DNA from: Amblyomma americanum
Lineage: Eukaryota; Arthropoda; Arachnida; Ixodida; Ixodidae
DNA length: 64,000 nt
Direction: 5' to 3'
Assembly: GCF_052857255.1 (NCBI RefSeq)
Contig: NC_135505.1
Span: forward strand, 28,643,999 to 28,707,998
Positions 31,695 to 42,103 of this stretch are shown here, piece after piece. The notes under the pieces are model-generated. The model saw nothing but the letters and a program-made list of their open reading frames with translations. It searched no databases and had not been told where the DNA came from. The translations under genes were made by a program, and so were the position numbers. Position 1 is the first letter of the stretch. Each line of letters begins with the position of its first letter.

Positions 31695-33430
31695 GTCGTC
31701 GTTTACGCCTTTCTGTTTTTCTTCTAATTCACTGCGATGTACAGCTCCCACATTTTTTTGCAGGACATGCTGATTGCAATACACCGCTTTCTTGCAGTAT
31801 TTGCAGAACTTTGTATTTCTGCAGTCGTTGTCATGTTTTAGGGCCCATGCCAAGAAGGCCATGCTGTCTTCCTGGAATTCTCACGGTAGGTGAAGTGCCC
31901 CCTAAGAAACTCGCATGAACGGTTACGCCAGATTTCTATCTAGGAAATCTTTTAAAACTTAAAAACTCCATGGATGTACGCCCAAGCAGAAAGAAAATGC
32001 AAGAAAATTATGCCGCAGGTTTCACCTGACACATCTGGCGAAGTCATTTGAAAATTATAGTAAACGTCGCTTAGGTTTGTCTTTTTCTAGTAAACCTCAG
32101 AATCGACGGTGCTTTTCACGAGCTATAATCGGCGAAAATGAATCCTGGCAGACAAGGGGACCCTATTGCGTAATCACAATTATTTCGCTGTAAAAGCGTC
32201 TGACAACGTGTCTTACTTTCTGAACGTCTGTCTTGAGAAATGTCTTAGAGCTTTGTCGATTGGCATAACACATCAGTCATTGCCTCAAGACAAGTTTTTA
32301 CAGTTTATGTAGGAACTTGTCAAATATGCTAGGCCGGTGGTTTTGATGAATACCCCTTTGTGGGCTTCTATAACCTTTAACTCTTTATCGAAATTCGACT
32401 CTTCCTAAGTTAGAAAAAAGGTTTTTAGGGGACGTTAATATGGATTGATTACAGCATTGGTCCCTTTCTTAGCGATTTGCTGTTGACCGAAAGTGACGGG
32501 CTACTGGGAGAGAGTTTTTAAAAAAGCAGTCGTTTTAAAGTTTTACAGCGAAAGCAAAAGGAAATCTAGTAGAAGCAATGTAGAGGGTACAACGGCGACT
32601 GTGTAAAGTTTTTTGTTGTTGTTGCGAATGAAGGAAGGATAAAAATGAAAGCGCACAAGCCTGCCCACTGGCTCGAGCTTAGCCACAGTCGCTGCCACAT
32701 GCAGACAGTAAGACAGTTTAAAGATCTGAAAGGAAAGGTTTACACTTATGCACGTTTGGTTCGAAGCCCTTCATTTGTTTTGGGAAAAGGAAAGGCAAGC
32801 AGTATAAATGTCTCTATTTGTATGTGGACAACATTGGCTCCTCATAGGGTGATTGAGGTGTCCGATGACCCGTAGAGCCAGTTATGCTCCTTTCTTTTCG
32901 TCAAAGCCAACGGACGGGTTATACAGTCAATAGGACAACGCTGGGTACTAATCTATTTGCCACGTGCAAGCTGCCCCAGGAATGCCCGAAGTGTTCTGGG
33001 AATAAAGTCGAGTACGCAGGTGGGCGTGCACAGCCAAAATGGGAATGTGAGGCAGCCAATAGGGCAGACGCGTGTGAATCGTAAAAATGGGCTTCCCGCT
33101 GCCGACCTCTCGAAAGCTCAATCAGCTTTCGCTGATTAGTGCTCCAAGCCCGATCCCGGCAGTTTTGATCTAATAATATTTGCATATTCCGTTTCAATGA
33201 TTTTAGGTGTCATCTCAAAGTTTTGCGACCATGATGTTTTTAAAATACTGTAAATTTATCCCGAGTCTCATAATCTTTTAAACTTGACGCATGCGTTTTC
33301 AGAATGTACAACAATTTACAGTTTTTGAAGTTAGTATTTTCTCACTATCCGCGTAACCAAGACAACACTGAAATTCCATTTCGCGCATTTGAAAGTATTC
33401 AGGAAAGCCATTGACAATTAATATTTCAAG
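31695..33430. other. unassigned DNA
   Basis: About 1.7 kb without a recognised family. Two adjacent plus-strand frames (32645-32875 and 32884-33084) have no domain I know. A Cys-containing minus-strand frame (31862-31653; HDNDCRNTKFCKYCKKAVYC) resembles a zinc-binding motif but is too short to assign. Confidence 0.3.
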
Positions 33431-33432
33431 AA

Positions 33433-34497
33433 ACATCATCATCATCAGCCTGACTACTCCCACTGCTGGGAAAAGGCCTCTCCCATGTCTCTTCAATTAA
33501 CGATATTTCACCAGCTGCGCCCGCCCTATGCCTGCAAACTTCTTAATCTCATCTGCCCACCTTACTTTCTGCCGCCCTCTGCTCCGCTTGCCTTCCATTG
33601 GAATCCACTCCGTTACCCTTAGTGACTAGCGGTTACCTCGCCTTCGCATTTTATTTCCTGTCCAAGCCCAATTCGTCCTGTTTATTTCCTCTAGGATGTC
33701 ATTAACACGCGTTTGTTTCCTCACCCACTCTGCGTGCTTCCGGTCTCTTAACGTTACACTTATTTTTCTTTCATTGGCTCACTGCTTTGTCCTTAACATA
33801 AGCTGAACCTTTAAGCCTCCGCTTTTCTGCCCCGTAGGTGAGTACCGGTAAGATACAGCTGTTGTGTGCTTTTTTGTTGACAGATATTGGTAGACTGCCA
33901 TTAATGGTCTTTGAGAACCTGCCATAAGCGTCCCACCTCATTCTTGTCCTTGCAGTCAATTCTCTCTCGTGATCCGGATCAGCTTTCACTACCTGCCCTA
34001 ATTATAGTGACTCAGCAAGACAATATCATCCACGAATCGCAGAATATTTAAGTATTCTCTAATAATCTTATCCCCAGCTGTTACGTATTCGGACCTCGGA
34101 ATACCTCATGTAAACAGGAGATGGATAGCATTGCCCAGATCGTGTCTCCTTACCTAACACCCATCACTGTTAGAACTTTATTGCTGACATTCTGGAGAAC
34201 TAAGGTAGCTGTGCATTTGCTCTATATATCTTCTAGTATTGTGACATAAGTCTCTTTTACACCCTGATTTCGCGATTCCTGCTTGACTGTGGAGGTTCCC
34301 ACTGTCTCGAATGCTTTCTCGTAATTAATGAAAGCTGTATATCGGGGATGGCTGTACTCTGCCCATTTCTCTATCACCTGATTGATAGTGTGAATATTAT
34401 GAATTGAGGAATATCTTTTACTGAAGCCTGCCTTATCATTTGGTTGATTCAATTCAAAGTTTGCCCTGACTCTATTAGCGATTACCTTAGTAAGTAC
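33433..34497 (-). pseudogene. RTE reverse transcriptase part
   Basis: Minus strand: KVIANRVRANFELNQPNDKA, SIHNIHTINQVIEKWAEYSH and FINYEKAFETV (34490-34300); then EYLNILRFVDDIVLL near 34025 with the catalytic Asp pair; then VKADPDHERELTARTRMRWD and ISVNKKAHNSCILPVLTYGA (33989-33800). The gap between the VDD block and VKADPDHE is much shorter than usual, so part of the palm/thumb is deleted. The remainder to 33433 is decayed C-terminus and 3' UTR. Confidence 0.82.
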
Positions 34498-35068
34498 GCC
34501 CCGCAGGGGGGCGTCTGCAGCTTGCAGGCGTCGGTGAGTGGCGACACCACAGGTTCCCGAGCATACGCAGGGACATCCCCGCACGGGGATTATAGTGAAC
34601 TGTGCATCACCACGGATCCGAGCACCCGCGCTTCGCCGTGCGTGGCATCGCCATGTCCGGGGAGAAGGGGATCCTGGTGGTTTAGCCGATGCCGAGCGTT
34701 TGGACGTTTAAGGCCCTTTGGCGGAGGCAACACACCACTTTGGCCCCAGCTTCCTGTAGACGGCACCTCCGGCCTGACACGACCGGGGGGAATCGGCAGT
34801 CGCCATTTCCTGTCCTGCCCTCCATCTTTCACTTTCCTATCTCTTTCTTGCAACTTTCCTGTCCCCTCCTCCTTTCTCGGTTTTTTTCACTTTTCATAGG
34901 CGGTGAGGGTTAACCTTGTGTCACCAACTACCCTGTGTTACGTCATATTTGGTTATAGCTGAGGTGTACAGCTGGCGTGGGCAGTACTTGCTTTCAAGTT
35001 CCTGTCCCGTCCTCTTGTTGGACTCCGTGGTGGGTGGCTGGCCCCATGACCGAATAACTACATTTTTT
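34498..35068 (+). promoter_or_regulatory. 5' UTR of the I-type LINE
   Basis: The element begins CGCCCCGCAGGGGGGCGTCT, a hairpin-forming GC-rich start, directly after the target duplication. LINEs of this type use internal promoters, so the promoter should lie here, but I see no specific motif that proves it. Confidence 0.5.
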
Positions 35069-36232
35069 ATGGCTCCCCCCATTTCAGAACCAGATCGCTC
35101 TCTCAAGAGAGGGCGGAACGAAGCAGATTTTTTCTCTAAAAAGAAACAAGCATTTTCAAACTTTCATGTTATTCACAGTGAATGCGAACAAAAGCAAGCC
35201 CCAATAACATTACCATTTCTTGTGTCCAAATGCTTAACAGATGCCTTGGGCCCTGGTTACAAGGTATCAAAAATGGCCAGTGGCGACCTACTCCTTGAAT
35301 TGCGCGAGAGCATCCAGTGCTCGAAACTATCAAGCATTGCTTCCATAGGGGACATCCCTGTCTCCGTGACTCCCCACCGATCCCTTAACACAGTCCGAGG
35401 CGTTATCTCAGAACGAGACTTCATCCATTTAACAGAAGCCGAAATGCTTCAAGGGTTCACCGACCAGAATGTGATTGACGTTCACAGAATCAAAATCCTC
35501 AAGGATAATAAAGAAATAGACACCAAACACATGGTCCTCACATTTAACACCTGCACTTTGTCCGAAACGATCGAAGTTGGATATTTGAAAGTCAATGTCA
35601 GACATTATATACCCAATCCTCACCGATGTTTCAACTGTAAAAAGTTTGGCCACGGCTTACAGACCTGCCGCGGCCGCAAATCCTGCGCGAAATGCGCCTC
35701 GAAGGACCACAATTCTGAGGAATGTGACGCAGCAATGCACTGCGCAAACTGCGAAGGAGACCACGCTGCGTACTCCAGGGCGTGTCCGTCCTGGAAAAAG
35801 GAAAAAGAAATCATCACCATAAAGACCAAAGAAAACATTTCATTTAAAGAGGCAAGGAGGCGTTTTGCGCTTACCAACACATTCTCTTTCACAGCAAAAC
35901 CAAAGTTCGCTGACCTGGTGCGCAGGGGCGTAGCACCACTAACCACTCCGGCACCTGCCGAGGCCACTTCCACCGAGCCGATGGCAGGGCCCTCCACGCC
36001 CCAGGCAGCGACAGCGAAGGCTGCTCTGCCACAATCAAAGCAGGGAGCGCAGGTCCATGGGTCGGCATCCCGCAGGACTTCACCCCGTCGGGGGAGGCTT
36101 GAAACTAACACAACCGCGGCTTCTCCGCGGCCCTCGAGCACCTCTTTTAAGGTGATAGATACAACTCCCACTCCGCCTCTTTTACAGAGGCGGAACAACT
36201 CTCTAGAGCGAAAAAAAACAGGCCTCTCATAA
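35069..36232 (+). CDS. ORF1 nucleic-acid-binding protein of the I-type LINE
   Basis: A 387-codon intact frame. ORF1 proteins of I/Jockey LINEs bind element RNA and form ribonucleoprotein particles. The start at 35069 (MAPPISEPDRSLKRG) was chosen over an in-frame ATG at 34916 because the sequence between them looks like UTR. Three zinc knuckles lie at about residues 187-240: CFNCKKFGHGLQTC and CAKCASKDHNSEEC (both C-X2-C-X4-H-X4-C) and CANCEGDHAAYSRAC (C-X2-C-X3-H-X6-C). A basic segment with a KTKENISFKEARRRFAL helix follows, then a Pro/Ala/Thr-rich tail. The frame stops at 36232 and ORF2 begins 50 bases later. This is the longest intact transposon protein in the window. Confidence 0.88.
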   Translation: MAPPISEPDRSLKRGRNEADFFSKKKQAFSNFHVIHSECEQKQAPITLPFLVSKCLTDALGPGYKVSKMASGDLLLELRESIQCSKLSSIASIGDIPVSVTPHRSLNTVRGVISERDFIHLTEAEMLQGFTDQNVIDVHRIKILKDNKEIDTKHMVLTFNTCTLSETIEVGYLKVNVRHYIPNPHRCFNCKKFGHGLQTCRGRKSCAKCASKDHNSEECDAAMHCANCEGDHAAYSRACPSWKKEKEIITIKTKENISFKEARRRFALTNTFSFTAKPKFADLVRRGVAPLTTPAPAEATSTEPMAGPSTPQAATAKAALPQSKQGAQVHGSASRRTSPRRGRLETNTTAASPRPSSTSFKVIDTTPTPPLLQRRNNSLERKKTGLS

Positions 36233-36282
36233 CGGGTCCAAACATAAGTAAACCTCATATCGTTCGTCCCCAAAAGATAAAC

Positions 36283-38189
36283 ATGGTTTTTTTAGTTCGG
36301 TGGAACGGTAGAGGCCTGTTGAGGAATTTCAGTGACATAACAGATATTTTAGGGTCAATGTTGCCCGTAGCCTTATGTCTTCAGGAAACCAATCTAGGTT
36401 CACAACATATGAAAATCCTGAAACATTACAAAACATTTAGACGCGATCGGGAACAGGCTAATAGATTCCCGGGTGGCGTCGCACTTGTCATTCAAAGCGG
36501 AGTCCCTGCTCAAGAAATCGAACTTAACACAAAACTTGAGGCAGTTGCAGTTAGCGTCGTTACCTACAAAACAATAACAGTATGCTCTCTATATCTTCCC
36601 CCGCACATCACATTAACAATCCAAGATTTAGAAGGCCTAATTGATCAAATGCCGGAGCCAAATCTGGTAGTTGGCGATTTTAACGCTCACCCCCCATTTT
36701 TGGGAAGCGAATGATGTGACTCAAGGGGACGAATAATGGAAGATTTTATCCTCTCAAATAATATCTGTCTTTTAAATACGGAAAAAGCCACCTATTTTTG
36801 CCCGAGCTCGGCAAAAATGAGCTTCCTCAATTTAGCCTTCGCATCACCATCGCTTTTTAACGATTTTAAATTGGATGTTTTAAATGACCCTCTGCGAAGT
36901 GATCACCTACCTACTATCATCAGCCTCTCATCGTCTACTCCAGTCATCCCCACAAGACCACGGCGCTGGAAACTTCACCCAGCCGACTGGCCACTTTTTA
37001 CAGCAAGTGCTACACTAGAAAAAGAGTCTTGTGAAGACTTCAGCACAGACGAAATTAGTGTAAACTTTCCTACATGTATAATATCGGCCGCTACACTTGC
37101 CATACCACAATCAACAGGACTCGTGCACAAAAAAACATAAAGTATGGTGGACACAAGAATGCACATTGGCAAAAAGACAACAAAAGAAAGCTTGGTGCTC
37201 TCTGCGTCGGTATCCCACAGCGGAGAACTTGATTGCCTTTAAGAGGGCCAAGGCCAGAGCGCGATTCGTTCGAAGAAATGTTGAGAAATCCTCGTGGCAG
37301 AAATATGTATCCTCAATAAACACCCCAATACCCTGAAAAGAAATGTGGGAAAAGGTTCGTATATTCAGTAGTGACCATACCCCTTTCACACTTCCTCTAT
37401 TGACTACACCCGGGACACAAACATCATTAGAAGAACAGGCCAACATACTGGGTGAGCATTTTGCTGAAGTTTCCAGTTCGTCCAATTACACAAACACGTT
37501 AAAGGAGTACAAATCAATAACAGAAAAACAAAACCTTCCATTTGCAGCAGGTATGCACGAGGACTACAATCAACCCATCTCACTCCAGGAATTGAATAGG
37601 GTATTATCTTCTGGTAAAAAGACAGCACCAGGCACAGATAAGTGTGCATTACACTATGCTCGCCCATCTCTCTGAGGCTGCCGTGCAGGCATTGTTGAAG
37701 TTCTTTAACAAAATATAAACAATTGGGAATATCCCTGAGGAGTGGAAGAAAGCAGTAATAGTACCTTTTCTGAAACCCGGAAAACCACCGAGAAGTGCTA
37801 ACAATTACAGACCGATAGCCCTCACCAGCTGCATTGCTAAATCTTTCGAAAGCATAATAAACATTAGACTGAACTTCACACTTGAATCTCGTCGACTCTT
37901 AGATGTGCATTAATGTGGATTTAAGAAAGCATGCTCGACCACTGATCACCTTGTCCGCCTAGAAAACACCATCCGGGAGGCGTTCATCCACAAACAGCAC
38001 TGTATCGGGATCTTCTTCGATTTGGAGAAGGCCTATGATACCACGTGGAAGTTCGGCATCCTCCATGACCTAGCAAAGCTAGGGATCCGCGGCAGAATGC
38101 TGAACTGCTTGAACGACTTCCTGACTAACCGCACATTCAGAGTCCGTCTAGGAGCAACTCTGTCACTGACATTCACCCAAGAGAATGGC
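36283..38189 (+). pseudogene. ORF2 5' part: endonuclease and RT start of the I-type LINE
   Basis: The endonuclease starts at ATG 36283 (VRWNGRGLLRNFSDI) with LCLQETNL (catalytic Glu), FPGGVALVI, LVVGDFNAHPPFLG and, after a TGA at 36712-36714, SDHLPTIIS (catalytic Asp-His). A frameshift at an A-run near 37130, a TGA at 37334-37336 and another frameshift near 37640 follow. The RT then reads NIPEEWKKAVIVPFLKPGKP, NNYRPIALTSCIAKSFESI, FFDLEKAYDTTWKFGIL and FLTNRTFRVRLGATLSLTF up to the Penelope insertion after ENG at 38189. Confidence 0.88.
38178..38189. repeat. left target duplication of the Penelope palindrome
   Basis: CAAGAGAATGGC, identical to 42092-42103. It encodes QENG of the LINE RT on both sides. 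Confidence 0.9.
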
Positions 38190-38415
38190 TTGATTTAGAG
38201 AAAACCTAGCGCAAAAACATGCAACCACAAAGACAGAACAGACGAGACACAAGCGCTAACTCACAACTGGCTTTTTATTGAAGCAGGATGCAGTTTATAT
38301 ACGGTGACGCTTCAAGGGGAGAGAAGGGTGACAAGGAGGAGAAGGTGAACAAAGGGAACATCGCTTCGCAAAAAACAGGCAGGCAGCCAAAAAATCACAC
38401 AAGAAAAAGAAAAAG

Positions 38416-40268
38416 TTACATGATAACTGAATCTAAAAAATGATACTCTATAATCAAAGAGAGATAAAGAAGGGGTAATGATGCACCTACTGCCATATTT
38501 CTTGTGTAGAAAGCCTCCAGACTAACACGCGCCGTCTTATCTGTGCTCTTGCCAAAAATCTTCGTCTCATTCAAAGGCGCCTCGCACCCGTCGCAGCTCA
38601 TTACGTGCGCAACCATATGTGCGTACTTGTCTTTTAAGTCTGACAAATTTCGGGCATGGTCCCCCAAGCGCTCATTGATGCAGCGGCCAGTTTGACCAAC
38701 ATAAAACTTCCCACATGTTAAGGGGATAGCGTAGACCACTCCTACGGAACAGTTGATAAACGGAGTGTCGTACTTTATCTGGCAACCCCGCTTCCTAGAG
38801 CTGGCGATTCGGGGGCACAACTTTCCCAGCTTGTTGGGAGCCGAAAAAACGACACTCACGCCATACCTGTTGGCCACTTTCCTCAAGTTGTGCGAGGTCT
38901 TGTGTAAATAAGGCACAACTAGCGGCTTTTGTGTCCTGGCACGATCTTCTCCGGACTTTCTTCGGGTTCCGTGTTTTAGTTTTTGGAAGTGGGTCTCGCA
39001 AACTGCAACCAACACAGAGCAGGGGAACCCAGCCACCGAAAGTCGGCCCATCTGATTGTGAAAGATGTCTTGCAACTGATGCGGGTACGATTTCTTGAGA
39101 GAAGACTCCAGGCAATGCGACGTTATCGCCCTTTTAACAATCTTGGAGTGCCTAGAGTCATAAGGCAAAAGATATTTTTTTTGCACGCGGGTAATAGCCC
39201 CAGCAAACGTGTCTTTCAAGGAATGTTAGTTTCAAATCTAAAAACTGTAAAACATTAGTGTCGGGTAGTTCATGCGTAAAAGTTAGCCCAAGTCCATGTT
39301 AGTCAAAAGCATCTAAAACTTCACCTACTGTAGAGGGGTAGGTGAAGGGCGTCTACTTTTTTAAAAGTACTAAAAAATCATCAACATATCTAAAAACCTT
39401 TAAAACCACCCCTACCGTATAAAAAAGTTTATCTAAAGATTGATCAACCTTTGCTAAAAATATATCGCAAAGGATAGGGGCCACGCAGGACCCTATGCGA
39501 ACACCGTTGCGCTGCAAAAAAGGCAGGTTGTCAAAATGTATAAAAGTAGCACTTAGGTAAAACTGGAAAAGAGCGATAAAATTATCAACCGACAGTCCTG
39601 AAGAATTCTGGAAAGACACGTTGCCGTTTGCTTCTATGCATTCCCTTACAGCCAACAAAAGCTGGTCTTGAGGTACAGAATAAAACAAATCTTGCACGTC
39701 TACCGAAAACCCAAAGCCGATGTCATCGGAACTCCGTAGGTACTCAGCGACAACTGTGGAATTTTTTTGTGAGAAAGGGGTCGTCCAATTCAAGTAACTT
39801 AAGATGTTTTTGCAAAAAGCTGCTGACATTTTTTTGCCAAGAACCTTCTTCGCTGACTATAGTTTTGAAATGGGTTTCTGGCTTGTGGGTCTTGGCTGTA
39901 AAGAATGCATTTAGGCTATTACCTTTGCTCTTTTTTATATCCTTGGCAAGAGTTTGAAGATTTAACTCTTTACAAAAGTTAATGAATTTTGTCTTAATTC
40001 TAACAGCACTTTTCTTCACCAGTACAAAGTTCTTATTGATTGCCGCACGCGCTTTCTGATTGTACATTTCGTCAGGCAAAACAACAAACCCAGTCTCTTT
40101 GTCAGCTTGAAGAAGCTTAAGGCTGTTCTGCCTAAAGAAGCAAACAACACCATTCAACAATCTCTGGCTCTGGACACATACGCGGCTTGGTGAACAGTTC
40201 CTCAAACAGTCCACACCCTCTAGGAGGCACCGGTCTTGGTGCTCTCCATCTCTTACTTTTTGGGCCAA
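38416..40268 (-). pseudogene. Penelope RT and GIY-YIG endonuclease, minus arm
   Basis: Three minus-strand frames. 40268-39744: N-terminal region and RT entry (LLQADKETGFVVLPDEMYNQ, FFTAKTHKPETHFKTIVSEE). 39829-39353: RT core (SVDVQDLFYSVPQDQLLLAV, GVRIGSCVAPILCDIFLAKV, FRYVDDFLVLL with the catalytic YVDD), ending in a stop. 39219-38416: RT C-terminus, then the GIY-YIG domain (GVVYAIPLTCGKFYVGQTGR, CINERLGDHARN, and the distal Glu region ARVSLEAFY). Homologous stretches show a shift at a run of eight A (near 39170) and one stop (LLKK*TPFTYP). PLE endonucleases nick target DNA to prime reverse transcription. Confidence 0.88.
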
Positions 40269-40318
40269 TTTCCTGTTCGCAGCGATGATCTCGTGTGGCT
40301 GTACACCAGGCTCCAGGC

Positions 40319-42058
40319 TTGATAATTTTATCGCTCTTTTGCAGTTTTACCTAAGTGCTACTTTTATACATTTTGACAACCTGCCTTTTTTGCAGCGCAA
40401 CGGTGTGTGCATAGGGTCTTGCGTGGCCCCTATACTTTGCGATATATTTTTAGCAAAGGTTGATCAATCTTTAGATAAACTTTTCTATACGGGAGGGGTG
40501 GTTTTAAAGGTTTTTAGATATGTTGATGATTTTTTAGTACTTTTAAAAAAGCAGACGCCCTTCACCTACCCCTATAGAGTAGGTGAAGTTTTAGATGCTT
40601 TTGACAAACATAGACTTGGGCTAACTTTTACGCATGAACTACCCGACACTAATGTTTTACAGTTTTTAGATTTGAAACTAAAATTCCTTGAAAGACACGT
40701 TTGCTGGGGCTATTACCCGCGTGCAAAAAAAATATCTTTTGCCTTATGACTCTAGGCACTCCAAGATTGTTAAAAGGACGATAACGTCGCATTGCCTGGA
40801 GTCTTCTCTCAAGAAATCGTGCCCGCATCAGTTGCAAGACAGCTTTCACAATCAGATGGGCCGACTTTCGGTGGCTGGCTTCCCCTGCTCTGTGTTGGTT
40901 GCTGTTTGCGAGACCCACCTCCAAAAACTAAAACACGAAACCCGAAGAAAGTCCGGAGAAGATCGTGCCAGAACACAAAAGCCGCTAGTTGTGCCTTATT
41001 TACACAAGACCTCGCACAACTTGAGGAAAGTGGCCAACAGGTATGGCTTGAGTGTCGTTTTTTCGGCTCCCAACAAGCTGGGAAAGTTGTGCCCCCGAAT
41101 CGCCAGCTCTAGGAAGCGGGGTTGCCAGATAAAGCACGACACTCCGTTTATCAAGTGTTCCGTAGGAGTGGTCTACGCTATCCCCTTAACATGTGGGAAG
41201 TTTTATGTTGGTCAAGAGAGAGAGAGAGAAAACTTTTATTTCTTTCCAAGAGGTTCGCGGGGATGAAGACTTCCTGGTCGTCTTGCTTGGGTGCTGGCGA
41301 CTTGAGTCTTCAAGCAAGAGTGGGCCCTCAGTCCAGGGCTCCACTGAGTTGTGCCGCTTCAGTTGCGTGCTTTACCAAGGCCCTCTGGACCTCAAGCTCG
41401 CTGCTGAAGAGACAGCTCTCCCATTGCTCCGCACTCGGTGTTTGTTGATTGTGGAATGCTATGTTTCTCTTGCATTCCCAGGTGATGTGATAGAGTGTGG
41501 GCGTACTGCCGCACCAGGGGCAGTCTGGTCTGAATTGCGTTGGTGATGGTCAAACTAGCCGCTGCATCAATGAGCGCTTGGGGGACCATGCCCGAAATTT
41601 GTCAGACTTAAAAGACAAGTGCGCACATTTGGTTGCGCACGTAATGAGCTGGGACGGGTGCGAGGCGCCTTTGAATGAGACGAAGATTCTTGGCAAGAGC
41701 ACAGATAAGACGGCGCGTGTTAGTCTGGAGGCTTTCTACATCAAGAAATATGGCAGTAGATGCATCAGTACCCCTTATTTATCTCTTTTTGATTCAGAGT
41801 ATCAATTTTTAGATTCAGTTATCATGTAACTTTTTCTTTTTCTTGTATGATTTTTTGGCTGCCTGCCTGTTTTTTGCGAAGCGATGTTCCCTTTGTTCAC
41901 CTTCTCCTCCTTGTCACCGTTCTCTCCCCTTGAAGCTTCACCGTACATAAACTGCATCCTGCTTCAATAAAAAGCCAGTTGTGAGTTAGCGCTTGTGTCT
42001 CGTCTGTTCTGTCTTTGTGGTTGCATGTTTTTTGCGCTAGATTTTCTCTAAATCAAGT
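40319..42058 (+). pseudogene. Penelope RT core and GIY-YIG endonuclease, plus arm (5' truncated)
   Basis: The frame 40285-40749 carries the RT core (GVCIGSCVAPILCDIFLAKV, FRYVDDFLVLLKKQTPFTYP, LPDTNVLQFLDLKLKFLE) and shifts frame at the same run of eight A as the minus arm. 40688-41215 carries the RT C-terminus and the GIY-YIG motif up to KFYVGQ. A LINE fragment follows, and the endonuclease resumes at 41554 (SRCINERLGDHARNL) to a stop at 41827. The 3' UTR carries AATAAA near 41966. Confidence 0.88.
41216..41546 (-). mobile_element. LINE 3' fragment in the Penelope endonuclease
   Basis: Flanked by TGGTCAA at 41209-41215 and 41547-41553. On the minus strand it encodes a LINE C-terminal zinc module (CPWCGSTPTLYHITWEC) and a following helical tail, then AATAAAAG and a CTCTCTC tail (seen as GAGAGAGAGAGAG in plus orientation at 41216-41228). 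The module resembles that of the LINE at 9.85 kb. It splits GQ|TSRCIN of the GIY-YIG domain. Confidence 0.88.
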
Positions 42059-42091
42059 ATGCACCAACTAGCCCAAAAAGAGGTGTTAATG

Positions 42092-42103
42092 CAAGAGAAT
42101 GGC
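42092..42103. repeat. right target duplication of the Penelope palindrome
   Basis: CAAGAGAATGGC, identical to 38178-38189; LINE RT coding resumes here. Confidence 0.9.

Larger units (their letters stand above)
38190..42091. mobile_element. palindromic pair of Penelope-like elements
   Basis: Two copies of one Penelope-like family in opposite orientation with both 3' ends outward. The minus arm is 38190-40318. The plus arm is 40319-42058 plus 33 further bases. The whole block sits between 12-bp duplications of LINE sequence, so it behaves as a single insertion. The plus arm starts at a point equivalent to 39587 in the minus arm; the extra 0.73 kb of the minus arm is the RT N-terminal region. 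Outer ends match as inverted copies (for example AAAAAGCCAGTTGTGAGTTA near 41970 and its complement near 38260). Arms differ by scattered substitutions and by a LINE insertion in the plus arm. Confidence 0.92.

Noticed and set aside
38190..42091. Hammerhead ribozyme in the Penelope ends
   Set aside because: Some Penelope elements carry one, but I found no CTGATGA core with a matching GAAAC segment near any Penelope end here.
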